A stretch of DNA of 11,004 nt from Bacteroidales bacterium (GTDB lineage Bacteria; Bacteroidota; Bacteroidia; Bacteroidales; P3). A program made the translations under genes and the position numbers. Positions 1 through 6,565 of the stretch are shown here, in pieces. The stretch is taken from the NCBI GenBank assembly GCA_012837565.1, contig DUQY01000137.1, positions 1-11,004 of the forward strand. The letters are read 5' to 3'. Below the pieces are notes generated by a model. The model made no database searches. It worked only from the letters and a program-made list of their open reading frames with translations, and had not been told where the DNA came from. Numbering within the stretch: the first letter of the stretch is position 1; each line of letters opens with the position of its first letter.

Positions 1-39
1 AACAATCTTAGGAAGTTCAAAGATTAGAGACTTAGCCAT
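1..39 (-). CDS. 5' end of a gene, possibly a site-specific DNA methyltransferase (partial)
   Basis: Only the first 13 codons lie in the window, reading MAKSLIFELPKIV from the ATG at 39-37. An in-frame TGA lies about 30 nt upstream with no other start codon between, so this ATG is the first possible start. From memory, a SLIFELPKIV-type N-terminus is typical of large type III-like adenine-specific DNA methyltransferases (Mod-like), but 13 residues cannot prove this. The gene runs off the left edge. It lies just downstream, on the same strand, of the predicted structured RNA and its terminator at 88-295, so the RNA could be its leader or an independent unit. The assignment is tentative. Confidence 0.4.
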   Translation of the reverse strand, partial: MAKSLIFELPKIV

Positions 40-87
40 AGCATTAATTTGTATTTACTGCATCGGCTACTTATTCAGGATAATACA

Positions 88-295
88 TAAAAAAAGCATG
101 GGTTATGTAACTCATCCGTTCATTGAGGCCCTCGGAAGCCCGTACAACAAGACAAGTTACGCCCATGCCGTATGACACGAGCGTAAACCTATCCATTCAT
201 GTTTGTGTTTAAATTTTCGACCTTTAGCAACACATGAATAAATAGCAAACGCTATTTTTAACTATAAATAATTCCCAAACCAATTAATGGTTTGA
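88..295 (-). ncRNA. Predicted structured non-coding RNA or leader RNA, about 205 nt
   Basis: Starts just after a minus-strand TATCTTTG box (308-301) and ends at a seven-U run (95-89). Between these the minus strand can form four hairpins: 293-288/282-277 (6 bp, 5-nt loop), 256-251/246-241 (6 bp, 4-nt loop), 239-232/202-195 (8 bp, extendable by 3 bp past a bulged base), and a large 3' stem. That stem pairs 168-162 with 102-96 and 160-155 with 112-107, enclosing a GC-rich 42-nt loop. No open reading frame explains it. The GC-rich tract at 111-170 stands out in an AT-rich intergenic region, as is common for functional RNAs. I do not recognise the family: it lacks hallmarks I know for RNase P, tmRNA, SRP RNA or the common riboswitches, and its 5' and 3' ends do not form the long closing helix of 6S RNA. 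It may be an attenuated leader of the gene at 1-39. Confidence 0.5.
89..168 (-). terminator. Terminator-like end of the predicted RNA
   Basis: The minus strand forms GCATGGG...CCCATGC (168-162 with 102-96) plus GTAACT...AGTTAC (160-155 with 112-107), separated by a 1/4-nt internal loop, followed directly by seven T (95-89). Stem plus immediate U-run fits intrinsic termination. The 42-nt apical region is larger than in a simple terminator and probably folds further. It lies upstream of the start codon at 39, so it would attenuate that gene if they are co-transcribed. Confidence 0.55.
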
Positions 296-300
296 CTTGG

Positions 301-308
301 CAAAGATA
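301..308 (-). promoter_or_regulatory. -7 box (TATCTTTG) for the predicted RNA
   Basis: CAAAGATA on the plus strand reads TATCTTTG on the minus strand, an exact match to the Bacteroidota TAnnTTTG -7 element. The surrounding context closely resembles the hisS promoter (a run of T, then ACTATCTTTGC or CACTATCTTTGC). No well-placed TTG -33 element is visible. The predicted start is near 295. Confidence 0.55.
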
Positions 309-411
309 GTAAAAAAACAATATGATATTTATATTGAGTAATATATTTAATCACTACCCTATTAAGAATATTCAATTTCGCAACTCAAAATATTTTTTAA
401 TAATAAAGGGG

Positions 412-453
412 GCGGTGTTGGCACTAAGCTAACTTGTCTTAGTGCAACTCCGC
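412..453. repeat. Strong inverted repeat / hairpin in intergenic DNA
   Basis: GCACTAAG (421-428) pairs perfectly with CTTAGTGC (438-445) around a 9-nt loop. The helix continues past a bulged G at 420 with GTT/AAC (417-419 with 446-448), a T-T mismatch, and GCGG/CCGC (412-415 with 450-453), giving 15 pairs. No T-run follows on either strand, so it is not a classical terminator. The loop and 3' arm contain TAACTTGTCTT (430-440), which recurs inverted at 149-159 inside the predicted RNA. Its role is unknown; it could be the core of a second small RNA, a recombination or protein-binding site, or a mobile-element remnant. Confidence 0.6.
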
Positions 454-585
454 ATGTATTAAAGCTTATTTGAAGAAATTAGCATGATAAGTAGTCTAAT
501 AATTGGCATTGTGGGAAGTGCGTATATTATAGATATGTATTAAATCATAGTCTGTTTTATGGAATAGGGGAAATCCTTTTGCTGA

Positions 586-648
586 AAGAATTTACTGAAA
601 CGAAGAAAGAATTTCTTAAAACAAAGGAATAATTTTTTAAAACGAAGA
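586..648. repeat. Three tandem imperfect ~21-nt repeats
   Basis: Contiguous units lie at 586-606, 607-628 and 629-648, each close to AAGAATTTMYTRAAACRAAGA (plus strand). The third unit is the most diverged at its 5' end. Its 3' end continues into AAAACGAAGATTCA (639-652), which occurs in inverted orientation at 6574-6587 within the palindrome downstream of the 74-residue gene. This suggests a dispersed intergenic repeat family rather than chance low complexity. Confidence 0.55.
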
Positions 649-782
649 TTCATTTTTTTATAGCTAAAAAGGGGTGTTTTTAGGGTCAAATTGGCTGAAT
701 TTGGCTTATTGCAAAATAATATTGTTATTTGCATTCCTAAATACTCGCTGCATATTTAAGATGTTATTAAAAGCATTTGCTA

Positions 783-2141
783 TTATTTGGATAGTTTTCC
801 TATTAGTTCTTCTATGCTTAGGAGTTTTTGCTCGCCTGTTATCATATCCTTTAACTGAATCTTGCCTTCTTCCAATTCTCGCTCTCCTACCAAGGCTACG
901 TATAAGATTTCTTTGTCGTTGGCATATTTCATTTGCTTTTGTAGTTTCACTTTGTCGGGATAGACCTCGACACTGATTTTTGCTTTCCTAAGTTCACTTG
1001 CCCAAATCATACATTGCTTCTCTTCCTCTTTGCCAAAATTAGAGAACATTAGGGTGGTGGTATTGGATATATTTTTTGGAAAACGTTCTAGTTCCTCTAA
1101 GCAGTCGTATATCCTATCTGCTCCAAAGCTTATTCCTACTCCGCTTATATCGGGCATTCCAAATATACCTGTTAGGTTGTCATAGCGTCCTCCTCCTGCA
1201 ATGCTTCCCATAGGAACCTCAATGCACTTAACTTCCACAATGGCTCCTGTATAATAGTTTAATCCTCTTGCAAGTGTTATATCAAACTCAACTTTTGTGC
1301 TAAGGTTTAATCTTTCAATATTATTAAATACTTCTTCCATTTCCTCAATTCCCTTATTACCTATTTCAGAGTTTTGGAATATGGTTTTAAGAGTTTTGAT
1401 TTTGGTTTTGGTATCGCCCTCTAGCTTAAGTATAGGTTTAATCTTATCAAGGTTCTCTTTTGTTAATCCCTTTTCTTCAAGCTCCTGACAAACCTTCTCA
1501 TATCCTATCTTATCTAATTTATCAATTGCTACCGTTATATCAATTATCTTATCTTCTTGTCCTATGATTTCGGCAATGGCTGCAAGTATCTTTCTATTGT
1601 TTAGCTTTATTTCAACTTTTAGATTTAAGCCTAAGAACACCTCATCAACCATTTCGCAAAGTTCAACTTCACTTAAAAGGGAGTCGCTTCCTATCACATC
1701 TGCATCACATTGGTAAAACTCTCTATATCTTCCTTTTTGTGGTCTATCTGCTCTCCACACTGGTTGTATTTGGTAGCGTTTGAAAGGAAATGTAATCTCA
1801 TTCCTATTATTTACTACAAAGCGAGCAAAAGGTACTGTTAGGTCGTAGCGTAATCCTTTTTCAGATATCTTATTGGTTAGTTTCTTATAGTCTTTGGTGC
1901 TCTCATCTTCAAAATCTATCTTAGATAAGAAGTCTCCTGTATTTAATACTTTATATAACAATTTATCACCTTCCTCTCCATACTTGCCCATTAGGGTTGA
2001 TAGGTTTTCTAAGGCAGGGGTTTCAATTTGAGAAAACCCATGAAGTTTATATACTTCTCTAATAGTATTAAATATATAGTTCCTTTTATTCATTTCTTGG
2101 GGAAGAAAATCTCTTGTCCCTTTAACCACATTACAGTTCAT
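783..2141 (-). CDS. hisS: Histidyl-tRNA synthetase
   Basis: Class II aminoacyl-tRNA synthetase that charges tRNA-His with histidine in the cytoplasm, using ATP. The 452 residues begin with the typical KGTRDFLP (7-14). Class II motif 1 follows near 30-45 and motif 2 around 120-145, with WRADRPQKGRYREFYQCD (129-146) containing the ATP-binding arginine. The histidine-specific motif LARGLNYYTG (290-299) carries the catalytic-type Arg292, the second histidine motif GGGRYD is at 316-321, and motif 3 GVGISFGADRI is at 334-344. The C-terminal ~90 residues fit the anticodon-binding domain. It is longer than the 424-residue E. coli enzyme, mainly through a charged segment around residues 70-95, and appears intact. 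The ATG at 2141 is supported by the conserved N-terminus and by a TATCTTTG promoter 42 nt upstream. It is a stand-alone transcription unit, divergent from the surface-protein gene. Confidence 0.97.
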   Translation of the reverse strand: MNCNVVKGTRDFLPQEMNKRNYIFNTIREVYKLHGFSQIETPALENLSTLMGKYGEEGDKLLYKVLNTGDFLSKIDFEDESTKDYKKLTNKISEKGLRYDLTVPFARFVVNNRNEITFPFKRYQIQPVWRADRPQKGRYREFYQCDADVIGSDSLLSEVELCEMVDEVFLGLNLKVEIKLNNRKILAAIAEIIGQEDKIIDITVAIDKLDKIGYEKVCQELEEKGLTKENLDKIKPILKLEGDTKTKIKTLKTIFQNSEIGNKGIEEMEEVFNNIERLNLSTKVEFDITLARGLNYYTGAIVEVKCIEVPMGSIAGGGRYDNLTGIFGMPDISGVGISFGADRIYDCLEELERFPKNISNTTTLMFSNFGKEEEKQCMIWASELRKAKISVEVYPDKVKLQKQMKYANDKEILYVALVGERELEEGKIQLKDMITGEQKLLSIEELIGKLSK

Positions 2142-2182
2142 ATCTTGAAATCTTAGCTTAATTTATTCAATATTTTCAAGTG

Positions 2183-2190
2183 CAAAGATA
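2183..2190 (-). promoter_or_regulatory. hisS -7 box (TATCTTTG)
   Basis: CAAAGATA on plus gives TATCTTTG on minus, an exact TAnnTTTG match, preceded by an A/T-rich tract. It predicts transcription starting near 2176 and a leader of about 35 nt before the hisS ATG. No good TTG -33 element is visible at the usual spacing. Confidence 0.6.
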
Positions 2191-2302
2191 GTGTTTTTTT
2201 CTTTTTTCACTTTTATTTCACTTCTTTCACTTACTTTTTGACAACTATTCTTGTATATAGGGTTAGAGAGAGATAAATAATAAAGATTTTCGATCTAAAT
2301 AC

Positions 2303-2332
2303 TTGCCATTTGAAAAAATATTTATAAATTTG
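2303..2332 (+). promoter_or_regulatory. Promoter of the surface-protein gene
   Basis: TTG at 2303-2305 (-33 element), 19 nt of spacer, then TAAATTTG at 2325-2332 (-7 element) matches the Bacteroidota consensus closely. It predicts transcription starting near 2339, about 18 nt before the ATG at 2357. This makes a start at the in-frame TTG at 2303 implausible, because that codon lies inside the promoter. Confidence 0.65.
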
Positions 2333-2356
2333 TACAATCAAAAACAATGTAGTAAT

Positions 2357-5266
2357 ATGAAAAAGTTAATTTTACTTTTAATCCTAGGAATAGCAATAAT
2401 TATTCCGAGCATCCTTAAAGCACAGACTACTCCAGCCATTAAGTTAGACAAACAAAACAATGGAACAGTAGTTAACTATTGCGATGCGTATCTTTACGAC
2501 TCTGGTGGTTCTACAGGAAACTACGACACAAACTCTTATATTTGGAGAGCCTTTTGTCCTGATAATGCAAATAGTAGAATCTCTCTAACGTTTGAAGAAT
2601 TTGATATTCACCCATCTGATAGTATAGAGATATTTTCAGGCATTGGTTTGACAGGGTCCATTCACTCAACAGGAACTAATGTGCCTTTTTTCACAGGCAA
2701 TGACCTATTAGGACAAACAATTATTGCTTATCCATCTGACCCTTCTGGTTGTTTAACCATTCACTTATTATCTGGAAAGAACCAAACTGCTGCAGGTTTT
2801 AAAGCAAAACTCGAATGCGTTTCATATTGCCAATATCCTGTTGCTGCATTGGATACTTTTTTCTATAAAATTAGCCCTGATGGAACCAAAACTCCATTCT
2901 CAATAAGAAGCTTTACCGATACAGTAAGAAACGTTTTCGACCCTGATACATATGAATTAGTTAGATATAAGGCTATTGACCTATGTTATGGAGACTCTGT
3001 TCAACTTGTTGCTAAAACAATATTCCCTGAAAATGATTTATCTTATCACCAATCTGATTCCAGTCTTATTTATTATTGGAACTTTGGAGATACCAAAGTG
3101 GATACAGTTAATTTTTCTAATACAGTAAATTATTACTGGCCTAAAATTAGCGGTTATGATTTAACATTAACCGTTTACGACACTACTCATGGTGGTTGTA
3201 AAAGTAGACTACCTATTGACACAAGAGTTAGAATTGCAAGAAATCCAATTAAAACCATTGACCCAATTCCTGATATGTGTTCTGGAGAAAGCTTTACATT
3301 CAACGTAGGCTATGGTCCAGGCAATACTATTAAGATTGACTCAATTATATTTGCACGAGGCTTGAAGGAAAGATATGACAGTATTGTATTTATCCCGGAT
3401 GGTCCTAATTGTGCAGTAAATGGGAATCAATGTTACGAGGCTCCAGTTACATTCGACCAATTCCTTCCTGGTGCAGTACTAAATAATACGGACGAGTTAT
3501 ATAGTATATGTATGAATGTTGAACACACTTTTATTGGTGACCTTAGTTTTGAAATTGTATGCCCTAGTGGAGATAATGTAATATTAAAACACTTTACTCA
3601 CGCTGGAGGAGCCGACTTGGGACAATCCATAAGAACTGACAATGGTTGTGACCCAGCAAATAACCCTCAAGGTATTGGTTGGACTTATTGTTTCTCTAAC
3701 ATTTATTTAAATAGTCCAAAAGGTGTAATTAGTGGATCCATGCCTTCTCCTATAGACTCTACTAAAATTGATGACTCTACAGGATATTTCCAAACTCCTT
3801 ATCAATTAGCAACAGGGTTTGCTCTTCCTACTCCTGCTCAGGGCTGGGAAGCAATTGACCTAACTGGATTCGACAACTTGATTGGCTGCCCATTAAATGG
3901 CGAATGGAAACTTAGAGTTTGTGACTATTGGGGTGCTGATAACGGATATGTATTCTGGTGGGATATGGAATTAGGTCAAGGTGCGACTGCAGAATGGGAT
4001 TATCAAGTTCCTCTTGACACAGTTATACTTGATGGGCCTTTCATTACCGCACATTCAGACACTTCCCTATTTATTGCTCCTCCAATTGCAGAATGCGGAA
4101 CTTTCACTTACGATATTCATATCATTGATGATTTCCGTTGTGTTTGGGACTCTGTAACAAAACTTGAGGTTGTTTGTACTCCAGTTGTTGACCTTGGAGA
4201 AGATGTGGTAGTTTGTGAAAGTTTCTCTGCAGAACTTGATGCTGGAAACCCAGGAGCTTCCGAATACTTATGGGAACCTTTCGGAGAAACCACCCAAATA
4301 ATTACTGCCCAGACTGAAGAAAACTCCAGTTCAAGCATTACCTATACAGCTCAAGTTACAAATACAAATGGTTCATTATATTGTTTTGGAAAAGACAGCA
4401 TAAATCTCATTGTTAACCCAGCAGCATTGGCTGCCTTCTATAGCGACAAAGCACTACTTGAGGGCTGTGAACCTTTCGACTTCAAACTCTTTAGCTCAAC
4501 ATCCACTAATGCAGATACTGTTATATGGACAATAGGACAGCATAAAACAAGAGAACTAAACCCAGAAATGTCTTTACCTTATGGAACTTATGATGTTCAA
4601 CTTATAGTAATATCTGATAACAATTGTAAAGACACTATATTTCAACCTAATTTCATAAGTGTATATAAGAGCCCTGTGGCAGATTTCGGATGGCAACCAA
4701 CTAACCCTTCATCAACCGACCCAAGTGTTAACTTCCTAAACCTAACAACACCTCAAGACTTTTCAAATATCTACTTATGGAAGATTCAAAACAATAAGAC
4801 TAATAATTTGAGAGAAAATATATTTGGACTAGAACCTAACTATACTTGGCAACCACAACCTGGCTCGAGCGTTGTTGGAGACTACAAAATAACTCTTGAT
4901 GCATATAGCAATAACTTAGCACCAAGTGGACTGATTTACGAATGCCATGACACAATAACTAAAGTTATTTCAATTATTAATGACAAACTTTTCTTCCCTA
5001 ACATAATAACTCCAAATGGTGACGGAATTAACGATGTATTGAAAATTACTAACCTTGTTGATGGACAAGCATACCCTGACAACGAACTTTCAATCTATAA
5101 CCGTAATGGAAAACGTATATTCTTCAAACAAGACATCAGATCCAATGAAGAAATATGGGACCCAGCAGCAACAAATACACCAAGCGGAACATACTTCTAT
5201 AGATTTATAGGAAGAGGACCAATAAGGGATATTGAATACAACGGAACAATAGAAATAATGAGATAA
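2357..5266 (+). CDS. Secreted CUB / P-domain / PKD-like surface protein with type IX secretion C-terminal domain
   Basis: The start at 2357 is chosen because it gives a signal peptide directly (MKKLILLLILGIAIIIPSILKA, cleavage near residue 22) and lies downstream of the promoter. The protein has 969 residues. A CUB-like domain spans about 42-154, with paired Cys at 42/67 and 132/154 and the D-S-G-G...N-Y and F-D...D-x-I-x-I-x-x-G patterns. A PKD-like domain follows around 230-310 (YYWNFGDT). A proprotein-convertase P-like domain lies at about 370-545, ending WKLRVCDYWGADNGYVFWW. Further Ig/PKD-like domains occupy about 611-860. The C-terminus (about 878-969) opens FFPNIITPNGDGIND and ends in the SGTYFYR pattern typical of gliding-motility-associated, type B sorting domains. 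I infer export through Sec, then type IX secretion and anchoring at the cell surface. No catalytic domain is visible, so adhesion or carbohydrate/protein binding is more likely than proteolysis. It is a single-gene unit ending at a strong terminator. Confidence 0.9.
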   Translation: MKKLILLLILGIAIIIPSILKAQTTPAIKLDKQNNGTVVNYCDAYLYDSGGSTGNYDTNSYIWRAFCPDNANSRISLTFEEFDIHPSDSIEIFSGIGLTGSIHSTGTNVPFFTGNDLLGQTIIAYPSDPSGCLTIHLLSGKNQTAAGFKAKLECVSYCQYPVAALDTFFYKISPDGTKTPFSIRSFTDTVRNVFDPDTYELVRYKAIDLCYGDSVQLVAKTIFPENDLSYHQSDSSLIYYWNFGDTKVDTVNFSNTVNYYWPKISGYDLTLTVYDTTHGGCKSRLPIDTRVRIARNPIKTIDPIPDMCSGESFTFNVGYGPGNTIKIDSIIFARGLKERYDSIVFIPDGPNCAVNGNQCYEAPVTFDQFLPGAVLNNTDELYSICMNVEHTFIGDLSFEIVCPSGDNVILKHFTHAGGADLGQSIRTDNGCDPANNPQGIGWTYCFSNIYLNSPKGVISGSMPSPIDSTKIDDSTGYFQTPYQLATGFALPTPAQGWEAIDLTGFDNLIGCPLNGEWKLRVCDYWGADNGYVFWWDMELGQGATAEWDYQVPLDTVILDGPFITAHSDTSLFIAPPIAECGTFTYDIHIIDDFRCVWDSVTKLEVVCTPVVDLGEDVVVCESFSAELDAGNPGASEYLWEPFGETTQIITAQTEENSSSSITYTAQVTNTNGSLYCFGKDSINLIVNPAALAAFYSDKALLEGCEPFDFKLFSSTSTNADTVIWTIGQHKTRELNPEMSLPYGTYDVQLIVISDNNCKDTIFQPNFISVYKSPVADFGWQPTNPSSTDPSVNFLNLTTPQDFSNIYLWKIQNNKTNNLRENIFGLEPNYTWQPQPGSSVVGDYKITLDAYSNNLAPSGLIYECHDTITKVISIINDKLFFPNIITPNGDGINDVLKITNLVDGQAYPDNELSIYNRNGKRIFFKQDIRSNEEIWDPAATNTPSGTYFYRFIGRGPIRDIEYNGTIEIMR

Positions 5267-5291
5267 ACCTAAAAAGGATATTTCATAAACC

Positions 5292-5332
5292 AAAAAGAGG
5301 CTGACCTAAAACTAATTTAGCAGCCTCTTTTT
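5292..5332. terminator. Bidirectional intrinsic terminator
   Basis: AAAAAGAGGCTG (5292-5303) pairs perfectly with CAGCCTCTTTTT (5321-5332), and an inner CTAAA/TTTAG helix (5306-5310 with 5316-5320) extends it past a 2-nt bulge. The stem ends in T on either strand, so it can terminate both the plus-strand surface-protein gene (stop at 5266) and the convergent kdsA (stop at 5368). Confidence 0.85.
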
Positions 5333-5367
5333 CTATATATAAACTTATACTTAATTGACAATATATA

Positions 5368-6171
5368 TTATAGAGCTTGTTTTATCCTTACCAACTTAGT
5401 TAATAAATCCTCAACCCTTTCAAGCGATATCATATTCTGACCATCACTCTTAGCCACCTTTGGATTAGGATGAGTTTCCATAAAGATACCATCAGCCCCA
5501 ACCGCAATTGCAGCCTTAGCAATAGTCTCAATCATCTTTGGTAAGCCACCCGAAACACCCGAAACCTGATTTGGCTGTTGGAGAGAATGAGTAATATCCA
5601 TAATAACAGGCAAGTTATTTTCTTGCATAGTAGGAATGGAGCGAAAATCAACAATAAGGTCTTGGTAACCAAACATAGTGCCCCTATCAGTAAGCATAAT
5701 TTGATTATTACCCGCTGTTCTAATTTTCTCCACAACATATTTCATCGACTCAGCCGAAAGAAACTGCCCCTTCTTCACATTAACAATCTTTCCAGTCTGA
5801 GCAGCAGCCAAAAGAATATCAGTTTGACGACAAAGGAAGGCAGGAATTTGAAGAATATCAACATACTCAGCCGCAATAATAGCCTCCGCCGCAGAGTGAA
5901 TATCAGTTACAACAGGAATATTATATTTCTCCTTTACCTTTTTCAATGTCTCCAACGCCTCCTTATCACCAATCCCAGTGAAGGAATCAATGCTAGAGCG
6001 ATTAGCCTTACGATAAGATGCCTTAAAAACTAATTTAATATTTAGCTTATCAGTAATTTCAATAAGTTTTTCAGCAATTTCAAACGGCATCTCCTTGTTT
6101 TCAATCACACAAGGACCAGCCATAAGAAAGAAATTCTCCTTGTTATTTATTATATTATTGTATAAATCCAT
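5368..6171 (-). CDS. kdsA: 3-deoxy-8-phosphooctulonate synthase (KDO-8-phosphate synthase)
   Basis: Condenses phosphoenolpyruvate with arabinose 5-phosphate to KDO-8-phosphate, the first committed step of KDO synthesis for lipopolysaccharide; cytoplasmic TIM barrel. The 267 residues match the family length. Visible motifs are AGPCVIE (18-24), FKASYRKANRSS (49-60), the conserved Q-T-D after FLCR (113-118), VNVKKGQF (130-137), DRGTMFGY (162-169), DITHSLQQP (192-200), and the METHP and KSDGQN segments. The metal-ligand set known from the metal-dependent class is complete: Cys21, His195, Glu232 and Asp243. In the metal-independent E. coli enzyme the cysteine is replaced by Asn, so this one is inferred to be metal-dependent. 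The gene appears intact. It converges on the surface-protein gene across a shared terminator and diverges from the small gene at 6261; no other KDO-pathway gene is adjacent. Confidence 0.97.
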   Translation of the reverse strand: MDLYNNIINNKENFFLMAGPCVIENKEMPFEIAEKLIEITDKLNIKLVFKASYRKANRSSIDSFTGIGDKEALETLKKVKEKYNIPVVTDIHSAAEAIIAAEYVDILQIPAFLCRQTDILLAAAQTGKIVNVKKGQFLSAESMKYVVEKIRTAGNNQIMLTDRGTMFGYQDLIVDFRSIPTMQENNLPVIMDITHSLQQPNQVSGVSGGLPKMIETIAKAAIAVGADGIFMETHPNPKVAKSDGQNMISLERVEDLLTKLVRIKQAL

Positions 6172-6202
6172 TGTATCAACATTATTTGTTAGTAATTCTT
6201 TT

Positions 6203-6210
6203 TATCTTTG
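6203..6210 (+). promoter_or_regulatory. Candidate -7 box (TATCTTTG) for the 74-residue gene
   Basis: TATCTTTG is an exact TAnnTTTG match, 50 nt before the ATG at 6261. A TTG at 6186-6188 is only 14 nt upstream, shorter than the usual spacing. A second plus-strand match, TAATTTTG at 6235-6242, would give a very short leader. Either could be used. Confidence 0.5.
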
Positions 6211-6225
6211 CGAGTAATTGAATTG

Positions 6226-6233
6226 CAAAATTA
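6226..6233 (-). promoter_or_regulatory. Candidate kdsA -7 box (TAATTTTG)
   Basis: The minus strand reads TAATTTTG (TA-AT-TTTG), an exact -7 match, followed by CAATTC. It would start transcription near 6219 with a leader of about 48 nt before the kdsA ATG at 6171. No -33 TTG is seen at the usual distance. It lies within the same ~40 bp as the plus-strand candidates. Confidence 0.45.
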
Positions 6234-6260
6234 ATAATTTTGTACCCATATTAGGCAGAA

Positions 6261-6485
6261 ATGAAAAATAAAAAACAAAAACCCTCAATTCACAAGATAA
6301 AGCTCTCAGCACAAGACGAAAAACTTTTGCTTCGTTATTGTGCATTAAACAATGTAGGCAAAACAATTGCAATTAAGCGAATACTAAGAACCTATCTCCA
6401 AAATAGCTTAGAAGAAATTGCACCAGAAGCAGAAAATCAATTAGGACTTTTCGATGCCGTTCAGATGAATATCTTCGACTTATAG
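6261..6485 (+). CDS. Small basic-to-acidic protein with two C-terminal clamp-binding-like motifs
   Basis: This 74-residue protein matches no family I can name with confidence. The N-terminal ~50 residues are basic and probably helical (KLSAQDEKLLLRYCALN at 14-30, then KTIAIKRILRTYL at 34-46), which could be a small DNA-binding or ribbon-helix-helix-like fold. The tail holds QLGLF at 60-64 and QMNIF at 68-72. Both resemble the bacterial sliding-clamp (DnaN) binding pentapeptide, whose classic form is QL(S/D)LF. The ATG at 6261 has a weak AGG about 6 nt upstream, and candidate -7 boxes precede it. It is divergent from kdsA and followed by the palindrome at 6566-6615. The coding call rests on clean amino-acid composition and promoter placement. 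A link to replication or repair is inference only. Confidence 0.7.
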   Translation: MKNKKQKPSIHKIKLSAQDEKLLLRYCALNNVGKTIAIKRILRTYLQNSLEEIAPEAENQLGLFDAVQMNIFDL

Positions 6486-6565
6486 AATTCTGCCAAACAT
6501 CTCAACAATTACGCTTTTATCTCCATTTCTACAAATAATCACATACCCCAGCCAAACGCTGTATT

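Larger units (their letters stand above)
40..782. other. Long intergenic region without a convincing protein gene
   Basis: This stretch between the start of the gene at 1-39 and the 3' end of hisS holds the predicted RNA (88-295), the hairpin at 412-453 and the tandem repeats at 586-648. The remaining parts (309-411, 454-585 and 649-782) are AT-rich and show nothing further that I can support. A 64-codon minus-strand frame (734-540) crosses the tandem repeats. Its low-complexity Phe/Lys heptads simply mirror the 21-nt repeat, so I do not treat it as a gene. No clear terminator is visible after hisS: AGCATTTGCT near 770-785 is too short. Confidence 0.6.

Noticed and set aside
96..168. Integron attC-like site (ATGTAAC ... 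GTTACGC ends)
   Set aside because: Ends only loosely fit the RYYYAAC/GTTRRRY boxes, and the stem followed by a T-run is better explained as an RNA terminator. No integrase or cassette array is visible.
88..295. 6S RNA, tmRNA, RNase P or SRP RNA
   Set aside because: No long 5'-3' closing helix with a central bubble, no tag reading frame, and none of the conserved core sequences I know for RNase P or SRP RNA.
540..734. Minus-strand 64-codon reading frame rich in Phe and Lys
   Set aside because: Its heptad pattern follows directly from the 21-nt tandem DNA repeats; no promoter or ribosome site, and low complexity.
674..976. Plus-strand 100-codon frame
   Set aside because: Mostly antisense to the 3' end of hisS, with no ATG start or promoter; a shadow frame.
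2303..2356. Upstream TTG start adding 18 residues to the surface protein
   Set aside because: The TTG is part of the predicted -33 promoter element and the extension would bury the signal peptide; ATG at 2357 is preferred.
5578..6033. Plus-strand 151-codon frame
   Set aside because: Lies wholly antisense within kdsA, whose protein is unmistakable; Ser/Asn/Ile-rich shadow composition.
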